A DNA stretch of 42,174 nucleotides, from positions 1 through 42,174 of the forward strand of contig NZ_AZDB01000018.1 in NCBI RefSeq assembly GCF_001434585.1, read 5' to 3'. Origin of the DNA: Companilactobacillus crustorum JCM 15951. Its GTDB lineage: Bacteria; Bacillota; Bacilli; Lactobacillales; Lactobacillaceae. The translations under genes and the position numbers were made by a program. This document shows, piece by piece, positions 14,589-25,440 of the stretch. The notes beneath the pieces were generated by a model, which saw only the letters and a program-made list of their open reading frames with translations, made no database searches and had not been told where the DNA came from. The number at the start of each line of letters is the position of its first letter. Positions within the stretch are counted from its first letter, which is position 1.

Positions 14589-16046
14589 ATGAATAAAAAA
14601 TCAAAATTATTTTTTGTCTGCAGTTTTGCTTTAGCAATGCTATCAATAACGACACAACAAAATGTTAAGGCTGATACAGTTGAAACAGCAGATAGTCAAA
14701 TTGAGAATACCGCTGACAATACACAAGGCAATCAAACTCAAGCAGTGTCACAAGCTACGGCTGTAGAAAATACAGATCAACAAGCTCAAACGACAGCAGT
14801 TACCGACACAACAGATAATAACGCAACAGTTGCCAATGCAACTGATCAATCTCAGACAGCAACTGCAACCACTCAAGCAAACAGTACTACAACAAGTACT
14901 ACACCAATGCAAGCAGTTGTTACAACTAAGAATGTGGCTGTATTGTATACCCAAGATGGCAAACAAATTTCTAATCGAGCTTTAGGCAATAATACACCTT
15001 GGTATACAGATCAAAAGTTGAGCTATAACGGCGATATATATTATCGTGTGGCAACAAATGAATATACTAATGGCAAAGATGTCGTAGTAGCTTATGGTAG
15101 TGCTGCTGATGGCGATGTCCGTGTTAAATCATATGGTGCCGTTAATTATTCTCGTAATGATGCTGGTTTTGTAAAAAGTGGTCAACGTAATTTTGATGGC
15201 AATTCTGTTTGGAAATATAACCGAACAGATAATGCCAATGGAAAAACTTATTATCAAATAGCTAATAATGTATGGATAAATAGTGATGATGCTACAACGG
15301 CAGCAGTATATCAAAATCCTAATGGCTGGTTGCAAATCCAAAATACACAAATCAAACCTAGTGGTGGCAATGTTGGCTATGAATTGTATAACGGCGTTGA
15401 AGGTATCAAAACTTGGTTAGTACGAAGATACTTTGGTTATTCTAATGCTCATACAATTTATGACGGTGCCGTAGCAAGCAGTGTTAGATCTTTACAAGCT
15501 AGAAAAGGTTTGCCTGTAACAGGAACAGTTGATTTGGCAACTTGGGAAGCTATGGGATTAACCGAAAATAGCTGGTATGGAATCGATTCATACATTGCTC
15601 CTTTAAGAACAAATATGACAAGTACTCGTTCAGACCATATTGAAGCTATGATCAATGAAGCCTATAGATATTTAGGCCAACCATGGATTTCTGGTGCTTC
15701 AAGTTCACCTGATTATGGGGTTGATTGTTCAGGATTAGTTACTCAAGCACTTTATGCTTCAGGAATTGATTCAGCACCAATCTCAAGTATTCAACATGCA
15801 CAACCAGGAAACGAATGGAATTGTCAAATGTACTGGAATGACGTTAGAATTCCACAAGTCAATTTCAATGATCGTCAACGTGGAGACTTGATCTTCTTTA
15901 CAGATCCTTCAAGTGGAATGTTATGGCATGTGGGTATCCTTTTGGATGCTTCAACAATGATCGAATCATGGCCTTATGCAGTTCAAGTTCACTCAATTTA
16001 CTCAGATCGTGGAAATATTGCCGGTGTAAAACGAGTTTTTGCTTAA
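14589..16046 (+). CDS. secreted NlpC/P60 peptidoglycan hydrolase with SLAP-like and PG-binding domains
   Basis: 485 residues. A signal peptide with cut near NVKA-D is followed by a Thr/Gln/Ala linker to about 110. Two SLAP-like modules (VLYTQDGKQISNRALGNNTPWY and VKSYGAVNYSRNDAGFVKSG) cover about 115-235. A peptidoglycan-binding domain-1 region has DGAVASSVRSLQARKGLPVTGTVDLATWEAM (about 295-325). The C-terminal NlpC/P60 domain has Cys380 in VDCSGLV and His447 in WHVGILLD. NlpC/P60 enzymes cleave D-glutamyl-diamino acid or related stem-peptide bonds during wall remodelling. It is the second gene of a two-gene unit with the C39-like protein, and the two N-terminal halves are clearly paralogous. 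Confidence 0.92.
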   Translation: MNKKSKLFFVCSFALAMLSITTQQNVKADTVETADSQIENTADNTQGNQTQAVSQATAVENTDQQAQTTAVTDTTDNNATVANATDQSQTATATTQANSTTTSTTPMQAVVTTKNVAVLYTQDGKQISNRALGNNTPWYTDQKLSYNGDIYYRVATNEYTNGKDVVVAYGSAADGDVRVKSYGAVNYSRNDAGFVKSGQRNFDGNSVWKYNRTDNANGKTYYQIANNVWINSDDATTAAVYQNPNGWLQIQNTQIKPSGGNVGYELYNGVEGIKTWLVRRYFGYSNAHTIYDGAVASSVRSLQARKGLPVTGTVDLATWEAMGLTENSWYGIDSYIAPLRTNMTSTRSDHIEAMINEAYRYLGQPWISGASSSPDYGVDCSGLVTQALYASGIDSAPISSIQHAQPGNEWNCQMYWNDVRIPQVNFNDRQRGDLIFFTDPSSGMLWHVGILLDASTMIESWPYAVQVHSIYSDRGNIAGVKRVFA

Positions 16047-16050
16047 ATTT

Positions 16051-16335
16051 AGTTAAAGTATAAGTGTCCCACCTTTCACAAAAATCGAAATTTGGCTGGA
16101 ATACTGTGGGCACGACTGAGCTAATTTCAATCTTTGCTCCATAATGTAACTGTTACATGATTTTTTATTTTAAATATTTGAACACGAAAATAGCTAATGA
16201 CTTTTTATATCAAAGTCACTAGCTATTTTTTATAGGTGTAAATCTTATCATTGCTAAGAGGCGCTGAGTCCGTCACTAGGTCCCAGACCGTTTCTAATGC
16301 AGTGGAAGATGGCACTTTTTAATACTTACGATAAT
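16051..16335 (+). repeat. structured intergenic repeat (shorter inverted copy)
   Basis: The intergenic stretch 16047-16463 holds no credible gene. 16051-16335 matches the reverse complement of 6158-6655 with internal deletions. Shared blocks are GTTAAAGTATAAGT, CACAAAAAT-GAAATTTGGCTGGAA, GTGGGCACGACT, the AGCTAATGACT hairpin, CCAGACC and GCAGTGGAAGATGGCA. The cruciform arms present at 6480-6600 and 6230-6300 are largely missing here. 16336-16463 is AT-rich leader of the fetA operon, in which I see no clear promoter. Confidence 0.7.
16187..16231 (+). terminator. terminator of the SLAP enzyme operon, within the repeat
   Basis: AAATAGCTAATGACTTT pairs with AAAGTCACTAGCTATTT (one mismatch), followed by a T-run. 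The stem is nearly the same as at 6397-6439, so the repeat carries its own terminator. Confidence 0.8.
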
Positions 16336-16463
16336 TTAGTTTTCGTGGATAAGTGGTAATTAGCGGTTAACTTAGTTGGTTTTATGAGGAAATTCTTGTA
16401 AGCTAGTTTAGAATATAAAACTAACACAATAGATAATACTAAAGTGAGAGCGAAGGTGATGTC

Positions 16464-17108
16464 ATGACAAATATATTTAATGTTCAGGATTTGTCATATC
16501 AAGTTGGAGAAACAAAAATTTTAAAGAATATTAACTTAGATATTGAAAAGGGTGCCTATTTGACGGTAGTAGGTCCGTCAGGAAGTGGAAAAAGTACTTT
16601 CATGCGCATATTGGCTTCGATGATCAGTCCCACTAGTGGACAAGTGCTTTTTAACGGACAGCCTCTTAATACATTTGAACCTACTGAATATAGACAAAAG
16701 GTGTCGTATGCTTTTCAACAGCCAACTTTATTTGGCAAAACAGTCAGAGAAAATTTAGTTTTTCCATTTGAAGTTAGAAAGCAAGAACTAGATGAATCCA
16801 AAATGATTGCTAATTTGGAGATGGTCAATTTAAATGAAACATATCTCGACAAAAGCGTTAACGATGTTTCTGGTGGTGAAAAGCAGCGGATTGCTTTGAT
16901 TCGTAATTTGATTTTTCCACCGGAAGTGTTGATAACTGACGAGGTAACAGCAGGATTAGATGCCGAGAATAAAAATATTGTGCATCGAATGTTAAATGAA
17001 TTCAATCAACGGGGATTGACTATTTTGCGGGTCACTCATGATGAAACAGAGATTGATGATGCCACTGATAAAATTATGATTAGAAATGGGGAACTTCAAA
17101 ATGACTAA
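16464..17108 (+). CDS. fetA: ABC transporter ATP-binding protein, FetA/YbbL type
   Basis: 214 residues, a complete ABC ATPase. Walker A GPSGSGKST at 37-45, Q-loop AFQQPTLFGKTV, signature VSGGEKQRIA at 135-144, Walker B VLITDE at 155-160 and switch His in VTHDETE. Its partner, overlapping by eight bases, is a UPF0014 permease, the pair named FetAB in E. coli, where it exports iron and raises peroxide resistance. The function in lactobacilli is by homology only. SD AAGGTGATG lies just upstream. Iron need is low in lactobacilli, so other metals or stress roles are possible. Confidence 0.82.
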   Translation: MTNIFNVQDLSYQVGETKILKNINLDIEKGAYLTVVGPSGSGKSTFMRILASMISPTSGQVLFNGQPLNTFEPTEYRQKVSYAFQQPTLFGKTVRENLVFPFEVRKQELDESKMIANLEMVNLNETYLDKSVNDVSGGEKQRIALIRNLIFPPEVLITDEVTAGLDAENKNIVHRMLNEFNQRGLTILRVTHDETEIDDATDKIMIRNGELQND

Positions 17109-17874
17109 TTTAACAGTTTCTAATTCGACTTTAGCCTTGGGCTTTGTTCTAGTCTTAGTAGCCTTAATCATTGGTTATATTGAAAAATTACATATTGATA
17201 AAGATATTATAATTGGTGTCATTCGTGCCATTGTTCAGCTATCTATCGTAGGTTATGTTTTAAAGTTTGTGATCAAGGCTAATGATGTTTGGCTGACTTT
17301 GGCTTGTTTCGTCATTATTGTTATTAATGCGTCTTATAATGCTGGTAAACGTGGCAATGGTATTCCTAAGGCTTTTCAGTCGTCGCTTTTGGCTATTTTT
17401 GTAGGAACGACTATTACTCTAGGTACTTTAGTTTTTACCGGCTCGATCAAATTTATTCCTGAACAAATTGTGCCAGTTACTGGGATGATTGCCAGTAATA
17501 TTATGGTGGCAATTGGTCTTTGCTATCGAAATATGAAACAGACTTTTACAGATCGTCATCAACAAGTTTTGGAAAAATTAGCTTTAGGTGCTGATATCAA
17601 ATTGGCTTCTTTGGATATTTTACGAGATAGTATTAAAAGCGGCATGCAGCCAACTATCGATTCGATTAAAACTTTAGGATTAGTCAGTTTGCCGGGAATG
17701 ATGTCCGGATTGATTTTTGCTGGGGTTGATCCAGTTAAAGCTATTAAATATCAGATTATGGTAACTTTTATGCTTTTAGCGTCAACAAGTATTGGATCAA
17801 TTATTTCCTGCTATTTAGGGTATAAGCAGTTCTTCAATGAGAGAAAACAATTAAAAAATGACTTAATTTCTTAG
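17101..17874 (+). CDS. fetB: UPF0014 membrane permease, FetB/YbbM type
   Basis: 257 residues, six to seven membrane helices. UPF0014 landmarks: VIRAIVQLSIVGYVL after helix 2, NASYNAGKRG, PVTGMIASNIMVAIGL and the C-terminal SLPGMMSGLIFAGVDPVKAIKYQIMVTFMLLAS. It forms the membrane part of the FetAB-type exporter with the preceding ATPase. ATG 17086 is in frame, but its GGGG serves as SD for ATG 17101, so the genes overlap by eight bases and are probably translationally coupled. A terminator follows immediately. Confidence 0.85.
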   Translation: MTNLTVSNSTLALGFVLVLVALIIGYIEKLHIDKDIIIGVIRAIVQLSIVGYVLKFVIKANDVWLTLACFVIIVINASYNAGKRGNGIPKAFQSSLLAIFVGTTITLGTLVFTGSIKFIPEQIVPVTGMIASNIMVAIGLCYRNMKQTFTDRHQQVLEKLALGADIKLASLDILRDSIKSGMQPTIDSIKTLGLVSLPGMMSGLIFAGVDPVKAIKYQIMVTFMLLASTSIGSIISCYLGYKQFFNERKQLKNDLIS

Positions 17875-17881
17875 CTTTATT

Positions 17882-17913
17882 AAAATAGACCTACTATGTA
17901 GGCCTATTTTTTT
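17882..17913 (+). terminator. fetAB terminator
   Basis: AATAGACCTAC / GTAGGCCTATT hairpin with a three-base loop and T7. A TATAAT at 17915-17920 begins immediately after it and may be the -10 of the next gene. Confidence 0.88.
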
Positions 17914-17945
17914 ATATAATTGATACAATGGGATGTGATGTAAAT

Positions 17946-18866
17946 TTGAAGTTAGCAGTTATTGAAATTGGATCTAACTCCATTAGAACATCAGTGTATA
18001 AATCTTCAAAAAAAAATCGTTTTAAAACATTAGATCGCTGGCGTGAACCGGTCAGATTGGGAAAGTCAATCGCTCAGAGCCGATTATTGACCAACGATCA
18101 AATTGAAGAAACAATTGATGTGCTAAAAAAATTTCAAGACCGAATTGAAAGATATCAAGTGGATCGTACGAGTTTAATTGCTACCGCTGCAGTAAGAATG
18201 GCTAAGAATCAAGAACAATTGATTTTTGCAGTTCTAAAAGAAACTGGTTTGCAGTTAGAGATCATCAATGAAAAGGAAGAAGCATACTATGATTATGTGG
18301 CCGTCAGAAGTACAATGCGGATTAAAGATGCTCTTATTGTTGATGTTGGTGGTGGAAGCAGCGAGATTAGTTTGGCTAAAAAAGGCCGTCTTAAGCATGG
18401 ACTCAGTATTCCAATTGGAGCTATTTCAATTTCTGACTTGTATTTAGCGAGTGATCCAATAAAAGAAAATCAATTACGAGCCGCCAGAAAAGATATCAGT
18501 CAGCGTTTAGCTGATTTACAGTGGATGAGTGCGCCTGCCAATTTTGTTGGCCTTGGTGGAACTTTAAGGGCTGTGACAAGCATTTTGAATCGTGAAGGTA
18601 AAAATAAAAAGACCTTGCATAATTCTGTTATTTCGTGCGATCAAATTGATGAGCTTTTTAATAAATTGATCCACTCATCGCTTGAGGAACGTAGTCAAAT
18701 TAAAGAATTAAGCGATGGCAGATACGAAGTGATTTTAGGGGGGATTTTAATTATCTCCGAAATTATTAAAAAAACCCCCTCTAAAGAAATTCGTTTTTCG
18801 AATTTCGGTGTTAGAGAAGGTTATGTCTTTAATTACTTTCATAAAATGAATCTTCAGAACAAATAA
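17946..18866 (+). CDS. Ppx/GppA-family phosphatase
   Basis: About 306 residues, the single-domain-pair length of short Ppx/GppA proteins. Actin-like ATPase motifs: AVIEIGSNSIRTSVY (phosphate 1), INEKEEAYYDYVAVRS, LIVDVGGGSSEISL (phosphate 2) and FVGLGGTLRAVTSI. Family members hydrolyse polyphosphate or pppGpp; which one cannot be told. An ATG at 17928 is in frame, but it would be nearly leaderless after TATAAT 17915-17920. The GGGATGTGATG stretch reads as SD for TTG 17946, giving the usual MKLAVIEIGSNS start. The start choice is moderately certain. Confidence 0.85.
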   Translation: MKLAVIEIGSNSIRTSVYKSSKKNRFKTLDRWREPVRLGKSIAQSRLLTNDQIEETIDVLKKFQDRIERYQVDRTSLIATAAVRMAKNQEQLIFAVLKETGLQLEIINEKEEAYYDYVAVRSTMRIKDALIVDVGGGSSEISLAKKGRLKHGLSIPIGAISISDLYLASDPIKENQLRAARKDISQRLADLQWMSAPANFVGLGGTLRAVTSILNREGKNKKTLHNSVISCDQIDELFNKLIHSSLEERSQIKELSDGRYEVILGGILIISEIIKKTPSKEIRFSNFGVREGYVFNYFHKMNLQNK

Positions 18867-18871
18867 TGCGA

Positions 18872-19378
18872 TTATGCACGACTTGGGATCGTCTTTTGAG
18901 CAGTGGCTACAATATGACCGTCCATTTTGTGCAATAATTCATTCATCCAGAAACCATTTTCCAAATCAAGATTGTCATCTAGAGCAAATACCTTGAGTAC
19001 ATAATCATGGGTTTGGTCTGGTGGATTGGGACCATTGTAGCCAATTGCTACATCTTTTGGTCCATCTAGAAGGGGACTTGCAGAACTATTTTTGCCTTGA
19101 ACGATTGGCAGCGTGGCTGTTTGACTGAAATTTTCTGAAATCTCTGATTGAGAACTAGGAATATTGGCAGCTACCCAGTGAATCCATTCAAACCCACAAA
19201 CGGGAATTGAATCAGGGTCGGTAAAGGTTAAAGCAATAGTTTTTGCGGGTGCCGGAATATTTGATAATTTAATTGGGAAACTGATAATAGGTTTCCCATT
19301 TTTTATGTTCTGGCTCGAGGCATGCTTGCCGTACTTATCTGGCAATAGATTATTTGGTAAATCCACATTTATTTCCAT
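18872..19378 (-). CDS. YbhB/YbcL-type PEBP protein
   Basis: 168 residues of the phosphatidylethanolamine-binding-protein family, bacterial Raf-kinase-inhibitor-like branch. Visible motifs: TIALTFTDPDS and FEWIHWVAANIP (ligand pocket), GYNGPNPPDQTHDYVLKVFALD and a C-terminal MDGHIVATAQ helix. Function in bacteria is unsettled. SD AAGGAGAT precedes ATG. It is divergent from the next gene, with only 31 bp between start codons. It converges end-to-end on the Ppx gene with a five-base gap and no hairpin I can see. Confidence 0.92.
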   Translation of the reverse strand: MEINVDLPNNLLPDKYGKHASSQNIKNGKPIISFPIKLSNIPAPAKTIALTFTDPDSIPVCGFEWIHWVAANIPSSQSEISENFSQTATLPIVQGKNSSASPLLDGPKDVAIGYNGPNPPDQTHDYVLKVFALDDNLDLENGFWMNELLHKMDGHIVATAQKTIPSRA

Positions 19379-19409
19379 AAAAAAATCTCCTTTATATGAG
19401 GTATTAATA

Positions 19410-20366
19410 ATGAAACAATTAAATAATAATGAATTATCTGACCATATTGTAAAACAGGTTGAAAAGATTGAACAACAATATAATAAGAAAATTGAACTGT
19501 ATTCAAATTATCTTCAACAAGATTTTCTGACGCTTGATCAAGCTAATCATGAGATGAATGGCGACACGATCGAAGTGGTTATTACCAACGAAAAATATAG
19601 CGATTTTGTTCTATCGCATGAATTGCATCATATTGAATTGGAATTATCTGACGAACCTAGCATTTCTTGTGCAGTTACAACTGGCAAGCCTGATCAAGAT
19701 GGTAGAGTTTTATCGATTGCTAATTCTATTTTTGAATCTTTAGAGCATGTTACTGTTTTGAAACGTCAACAGGCTGATGGAACATATACTGCTGAAGTTA
19801 AAGAAGAATATTTAAAGGGAATCGATGCTGCCTTGCATCCCAACGTACAATTGGACTTGGCTAATATGCTCTTTTATAGAACTTTAATTATGTTTGATGG
19901 AATTATATTCAGTGAACATGAAATGGACTCAAAATGGCAAAATGAGTTCCCTAAGTCATATAAGAATGCTAATAGTTTAGTTGAAATTGCTGAGAAAAAT
20001 GATTTAAGCGTACCATTCCAATTTAGACGAGCCTTGGTTAATGCGTTGGATACATATAACGAGATTATTATTTCCAATGGCTATCAAGGGATGCATTTCC
20101 ATACATTTTTGAATGTCACGCCAATAGTTTCTGAACGTCAACTACGCTTGTCCTTAAATCAAGCTTATCAAATTAAACATTCAGAATATAAGAATCGAGC
20201 TACAGGAAAAGATGGCTTTGCTTTGATTGCTATTAATGATGGTCAAAGCATAGCTACTTTGAATTTGGACCCAGCTAAGGTGACACCAGAGTTTTATAAA
20301 GTTTTCTATCAATATCAAGTTAAAAAGGTTTTTGATGAACAAGGTATCAAATACTTAATTAGATAG
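19410..20366 (+). CDS. unrecognised protein with an HExxH zinc-peptidase-like motif
   Basis: 318 residues, no signal peptide or membrane helix, so probably cytoplasmic. I do not recognise a family. SHELHHIELEL at about 69-79 contains HExxH, with FESLEHV roughly 40 residues later supplying possible third-ligand glutamates, a layout like IrrE/ImmA or other gluzincins. The mostly helical central part has conserved-looking FQFRRALVNALDTYNEI. The frame is open upstream to 19305, but TGAGGT (19397-19402) sets ATG 19410. It is 11 bases upstream of, and probably co-transcribed with, the sirtuin gene. Protease activity is unproven; the motif can occur by chance. Confidence 0.8.
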   Translation: MKQLNNNELSDHIVKQVEKIEQQYNKKIELYSNYLQQDFLTLDQANHEMNGDTIEVVITNEKYSDFVLSHELHHIELELSDEPSISCAVTTGKPDQDGRVLSIANSIFESLEHVTVLKRQQADGTYTAEVKEEYLKGIDAALHPNVQLDLANMLFYRTLIMFDGIIFSEHEMDSKWQNEFPKSYKNANSLVEIAEKNDLSVPFQFRRALVNALDTYNEIIISNGYQGMHFHTFLNVTPIVSERQLRLSLNQAYQIKHSEYKNRATGKDGFALIAINDGQSIATLNLDPAKVTPEFYKVFYQYQVKKVFDEQGIKYLIR

Positions 20367-20377
20367 AGGTAAAACAT

Positions 20378-21076
20378 ATGACCGATAAAATCGAGGAGTT
20401 TAAAGAATTATTAGCTCAAGCTAAGTTTGTAACCTTTCTAACTGGTGCGGGTGTCTCTGTGCCATCGGGTATTCCTGATTATCGTTCTAAAAACGGACTC
20501 TATAAGCGAGAAAAGTATGATTTTCCACCAGAATATATGTTAAGCCATGATAATTTGGTAAAACATCCTGATATTTTTCACGACTTTGTAGTTCACAATA
20601 TGTACTTTCCAAATGCACAGCCTAATGTCATTCATCAAAAAATTGCTGAAATTAGTAATCAAAAGGGAGCTATTGTTACGCAAAATGTTGACAAGCTTCA
20701 TACCAAAGCGGGGGCAAAAAATGTCGTTGAATTTCACGGCAACTTATATGATGATATTCACTGCTTAACTTGTGGCAAAAAATTTGATTATCAGTACTAT
20801 TTGAAAGATTTCAGACATCATGAAGATAATGGAATTATTCGTCCTGGAACAACTGTTTTATATGGCGAAAATATTAATCCAGACAACTTTCAAAATGCGG
20901 CTTTAGCAGTTCAAAAAGCTGATTTGTTAGTGGTTGTAGGAACTAGTTTTAAAGTTTATCCATTTGCTGGTTTATTGGAATATAGTTCGCCTAAAGCTAA
21001 ATTAGTTGTCATTAATAAGGAAGATTTAAATCTTGATTCATCGATTTTGGCTATCTCTGACGATGCCACGAACGTT

Positions 21077-21091
<15 letters not shown>
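20378..21091 (+). CDS. Sir2-family NAD-dependent protein deacylase with altered zinc site
   Basis: 237 residues, the usual size of bacterial sirtuins. The NAD pocket is intact: GAGVSVPSGIPDYR (23-36), TQNVDKLH (101-108), catalytic His120 in EFHGNLYD, VVGTSFKVYPFAGL and VVINKED. It would remove acetyl or other acyl groups from lysines, producing nicotinamide and O-acyl-ADP-ribose. The first zinc pair is CLTC (129-132). The second CxxC, expected before IRPxxVLYGE, is His147-x-x-Asp150 instead, so zinc would be held by C2HD or the site is weakened. It lies 11 bases after the HExxH protein gene. Confidence 0.9.
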
Positions 21092-23157
<2,066 letters not shown>

Positions 23158-23158
<1 letters not shown>

Positions 23159-23919
23159 TGAAAATTTTTGATACGCATACGCATTTGAATGATGAAGCTT
23201 TTGCTGGCAAGACTCAACAATTCATTGATAATGCTAAGGAACTGGATGTCGTGGAAATGGCGATAATTGGTTCGAACGAAGAATTCAATATTGAAGCAAT
23301 TCGGTTAGCACAAAATTATCAACCCTTGCACGCGGTTATTGGCTGGCATCCAGAATTTGCTAAAGAATATAATGAAGAACAATTAGTTAATCAGATTAAA
23401 TTACCTGAAGTTGTTGGTATTGGCGAGATTGGTCTCGACTACCATTGGGAAGAAGATCCTGATCCTAAGATTCAACAAAAAGTTCTAATTCAACAGTTGG
23501 ATGTTGCTAAGCAATACAATATGCCAGTTTCGATTCATTGTCGGGATGCTTTTGATGATATGTATCAGATTTTGAAAAATCATGATATGTCTAAGTCAGG
23601 GATTATTATGCACAGCTTTAATGGCGATGTTGACTGGTTGAATAAATTCTTAGATTTGGGACTCTGGATTTCGTACAGTGGAGTTGTTTCGTTCAAGAAT
23701 GCTCCAGAAGTTCATGAATCAGCTAAGCAAACGCCACTAGATCGTTTACTTGTAGAGACCGATGCACCGTACTTAACTCCAGAACCATATCGTGGTCATG
23801 CTAATCAGCCTGCTTATACTAGATATGTGGTTGATGCGATTGCTAAATATAAAGGCATTACACCTGATGAAGTGGCGGAACATACTTTTAACAATGCTCA
23901 CCAAGTGTATAATCTATAA
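23158..23919 (+). CDS. TatD-family metal-dependent hydrolase
   Basis: 253 residues, TIM-barrel amidohydrolase fold. Metal ligands visible: FDTHTHL (His7, His9), GEIGLDYHW (Glu), SIHCRDA and IMHSFNG (His), VETDAPYL (Asp). TatD/YcfH proteins are Mg-dependent 3'-5' nucleases linked to DNA repair and turnover. It sits in the conserved Firmicutes order metG-tatD-rnmV-rsmA, starting with a TAATG overlap on metG. Confidence 0.95.
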
Positions 23920-23921
23920 CT

Positions 23922-24497
23922 ATGACAAAAATAAAAGAAATTATTGTAGTTGAAGGCAAATCAGATACCAATCGTTTAAAGGATTGCTTTGGCGATATTG
24001 ATACGATTGAAACTACTGGTTCCGCTATTGACGAAGAAACAATTAAGCAAATCAAGATTGCTCAAGCAAAAAGAGGGGTTATTATTTTTACTGATCCTGA
24101 TTTTAATGGCAATCGACTCAGAACAATTATCCAAAAGGCAGTTCCCGATGCTAAACAGGCTTTTTTGCCCCGTGATAAAGCCGTTCCTAAAAGAAGCGAT
24201 GGCAGTTTGGGAATCGAACACGCTAAAGACGAAGATATAAAAGCAGCTTTATCGGCTGTCTATACTAGAACTAATGAAGATTTTCAAGCATATGATCATG
24301 CTGATATGGTTGATTTAGGTTTGATTGGTGAGCCAGATTCTCATCAACGAAGATTGTTTGTTGGATCTGACTTAAAAATTGGTTATACAAATGCTAAACA
24401 ATTTTTAAGCAGACTAAATATGTTTCAAATTGCTCCTAGTGATTTATTAGCAGCAGTTAAAAAATTTGATGAAGGAAGAACTCATGACACAAAATAG
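23922..24497 (+). CDS. rnmV: ribonuclease M5
   Basis: 191 residues. N-terminal Toprim domain with VVEGKSDT (Glu11) and FTDPDFNG (Asp58, Asp60), followed by IEHAKDEDIKAAL, typical of RNase M5. A C-terminal RNA-binding part follows. It matures 5S rRNA precursors by double cleavage, with ribosomal protein L18 as cofactor in Bacillus. It starts two bases after tatD. Its last 14 bases overlap rsmA. Confidence 0.95.
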   Translation: MTKIKEIIVVEGKSDTNRLKDCFGDIDTIETTGSAIDEETIKQIKIAQAKRGVIIFTDPDFNGNRLRTIIQKAVPDAKQAFLPRDKAVPKRSDGSLGIEHAKDEDIKAALSAVYTRTNEDFQAYDHADMVDLGLIGEPDSHQRRLFVGSDLKIGYTNAKQFLSRLNMFQIAPSDLLAAVKKFDEGRTHDTK

Positions 24498-25365
24498 ATT
24501 AAGTATTGCTGATCCTATTCGTACGAATGATATCATGCGTAAATACAAATTACGTGCTAAAAAAAGTTTAGGACAAAATTTCTTAACCAATGAAAAAGTC
24601 TTGGATGACATTGTTGATGCTAGTGGCTTGAAGTCAGACGAGATTGCCATTGAGATCGGACCTGGTATCGGTGCTTTAACTGAAAAACTAGCGCAAGTAG
24701 CAGAACATGTTTATGCTTTTGAAATTGATGAAAGTTTGATCCCTATCTTGGCTGATACATTGCAGTATTACGATAATATTGATGTTATTAATCAGGATAT
24801 CCTAAAGGTGGATTTAGATAAGTTTGTTGTAGAACATGATTTACAAGGTAAAACAATCAAAGTTGTTGCCAATTTGCCTTATTACATAACAACACCAATC
24901 ATGCTGAATCTGATTGAAAGTGACTATCCGTTCCAATCTTTAGTTTTGATGATGCAAAAGGAAGTTGCCGAGAGAATTACGGCTCAACCGGGGCATCGTG
25001 AGTATGGCTCTTTAACTATTGCAGTTCAAACCCAGATGAAAGCGAGAATTGATCGGATTGTTGGTAGCAAATCGTTTATTCCTCGACCAAAAGTGGATTC
25101 AGCAGTAGCAGTTTTAGAACGTTTGCCTAAAGAAGAGATTCAAATTGAAGATCCAGCATTCTTTAATAAATTAGTCCGCTCATCTTTTATGCAAAAGCGT
25201 AAGAGTTTAATGAACAATTTGTTAAATTGGCTTGGTCGAACTGATGAAAATCGTGAAATAATTAAAAATGTGTTTGAAAAGTGTGGAATTGCTGAGAATG
25301 CCCGAGGCGAACAAGTTTCGATTGAGCAATTTAAACAAATGGCAGTTGAATTCAACAAAAAATAG
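24484..25365 (+). CDS. rsmA: 16S rRNA dimethyladenosine transferase
   Basis: 293 residues. Hallmarks: KKSLGQNFLTN near the N terminus, SAM motif I EIGPGIGALTEKL, motif IV VANLPYYITTP and PRPKVDSAVAVLERL with SSFMQKRKSLMNNLL. It dimethylates two adjacent adenines in the 3' hairpin of 16S rRNA; loss gives kasugamycin resistance (family knowledge). GGAAGAA before ATG 24484 favours that start over the in-frame ATG 24466. It overlaps rnmV by 14 bases, a likely translational coupling. Confidence 0.97.
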   Translation: MTQNRLSIADPIRTNDIMRKYKLRAKKSLGQNFLTNEKVLDDIVDASGLKSDEIAIEIGPGIGALTEKLAQVAEHVYAFEIDESLIPILADTLQYYDNIDVINQDILKVDLDKFVVEHDLQGKTIKVVANLPYYITTPIMLNLIESDYPFQSLVLMMQKEVAERITAQPGHREYGSLTIAVQTQMKARIDRIVGSKSFIPRPKVDSAVAVLERLPKEEIQIEDPAFFNKLVRSSFMQKRKSLMNNLLNWLGRTDENREIIKNVFEKCGIAENARGEQVSIEQFKQMAVEFNKK

Positions 25366-25385
25366 ATTACAAATATATTATTTTC

Positions 25386-25414
25386 TTGAAATTTTCAACA
25401 AATCGTGGTAAAAT
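25386..25414 (+). promoter_or_regulatory. veg promoter
   Basis: TTGAAA (25386-25391), 17-bp spacer, TAAAAT (25409-25414), 26 bases before ATG 25441. It is a well-formed sigma-A promoter, in keeping with veg being strongly expressed in Bacillus. Confidence 0.75.
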
Positions 25415-25440
25415 TTCACTCCTAAGGAGTGATTATTATA

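Noticed and set aside
17928-17945. ATG 17928 as the start of the Ppx/GppA gene
   Set aside because: The region after TATAAT leaves almost no leader, and GGGATGTGATG acts better as ribosome site for TTG 17946; kept only as an alternative.
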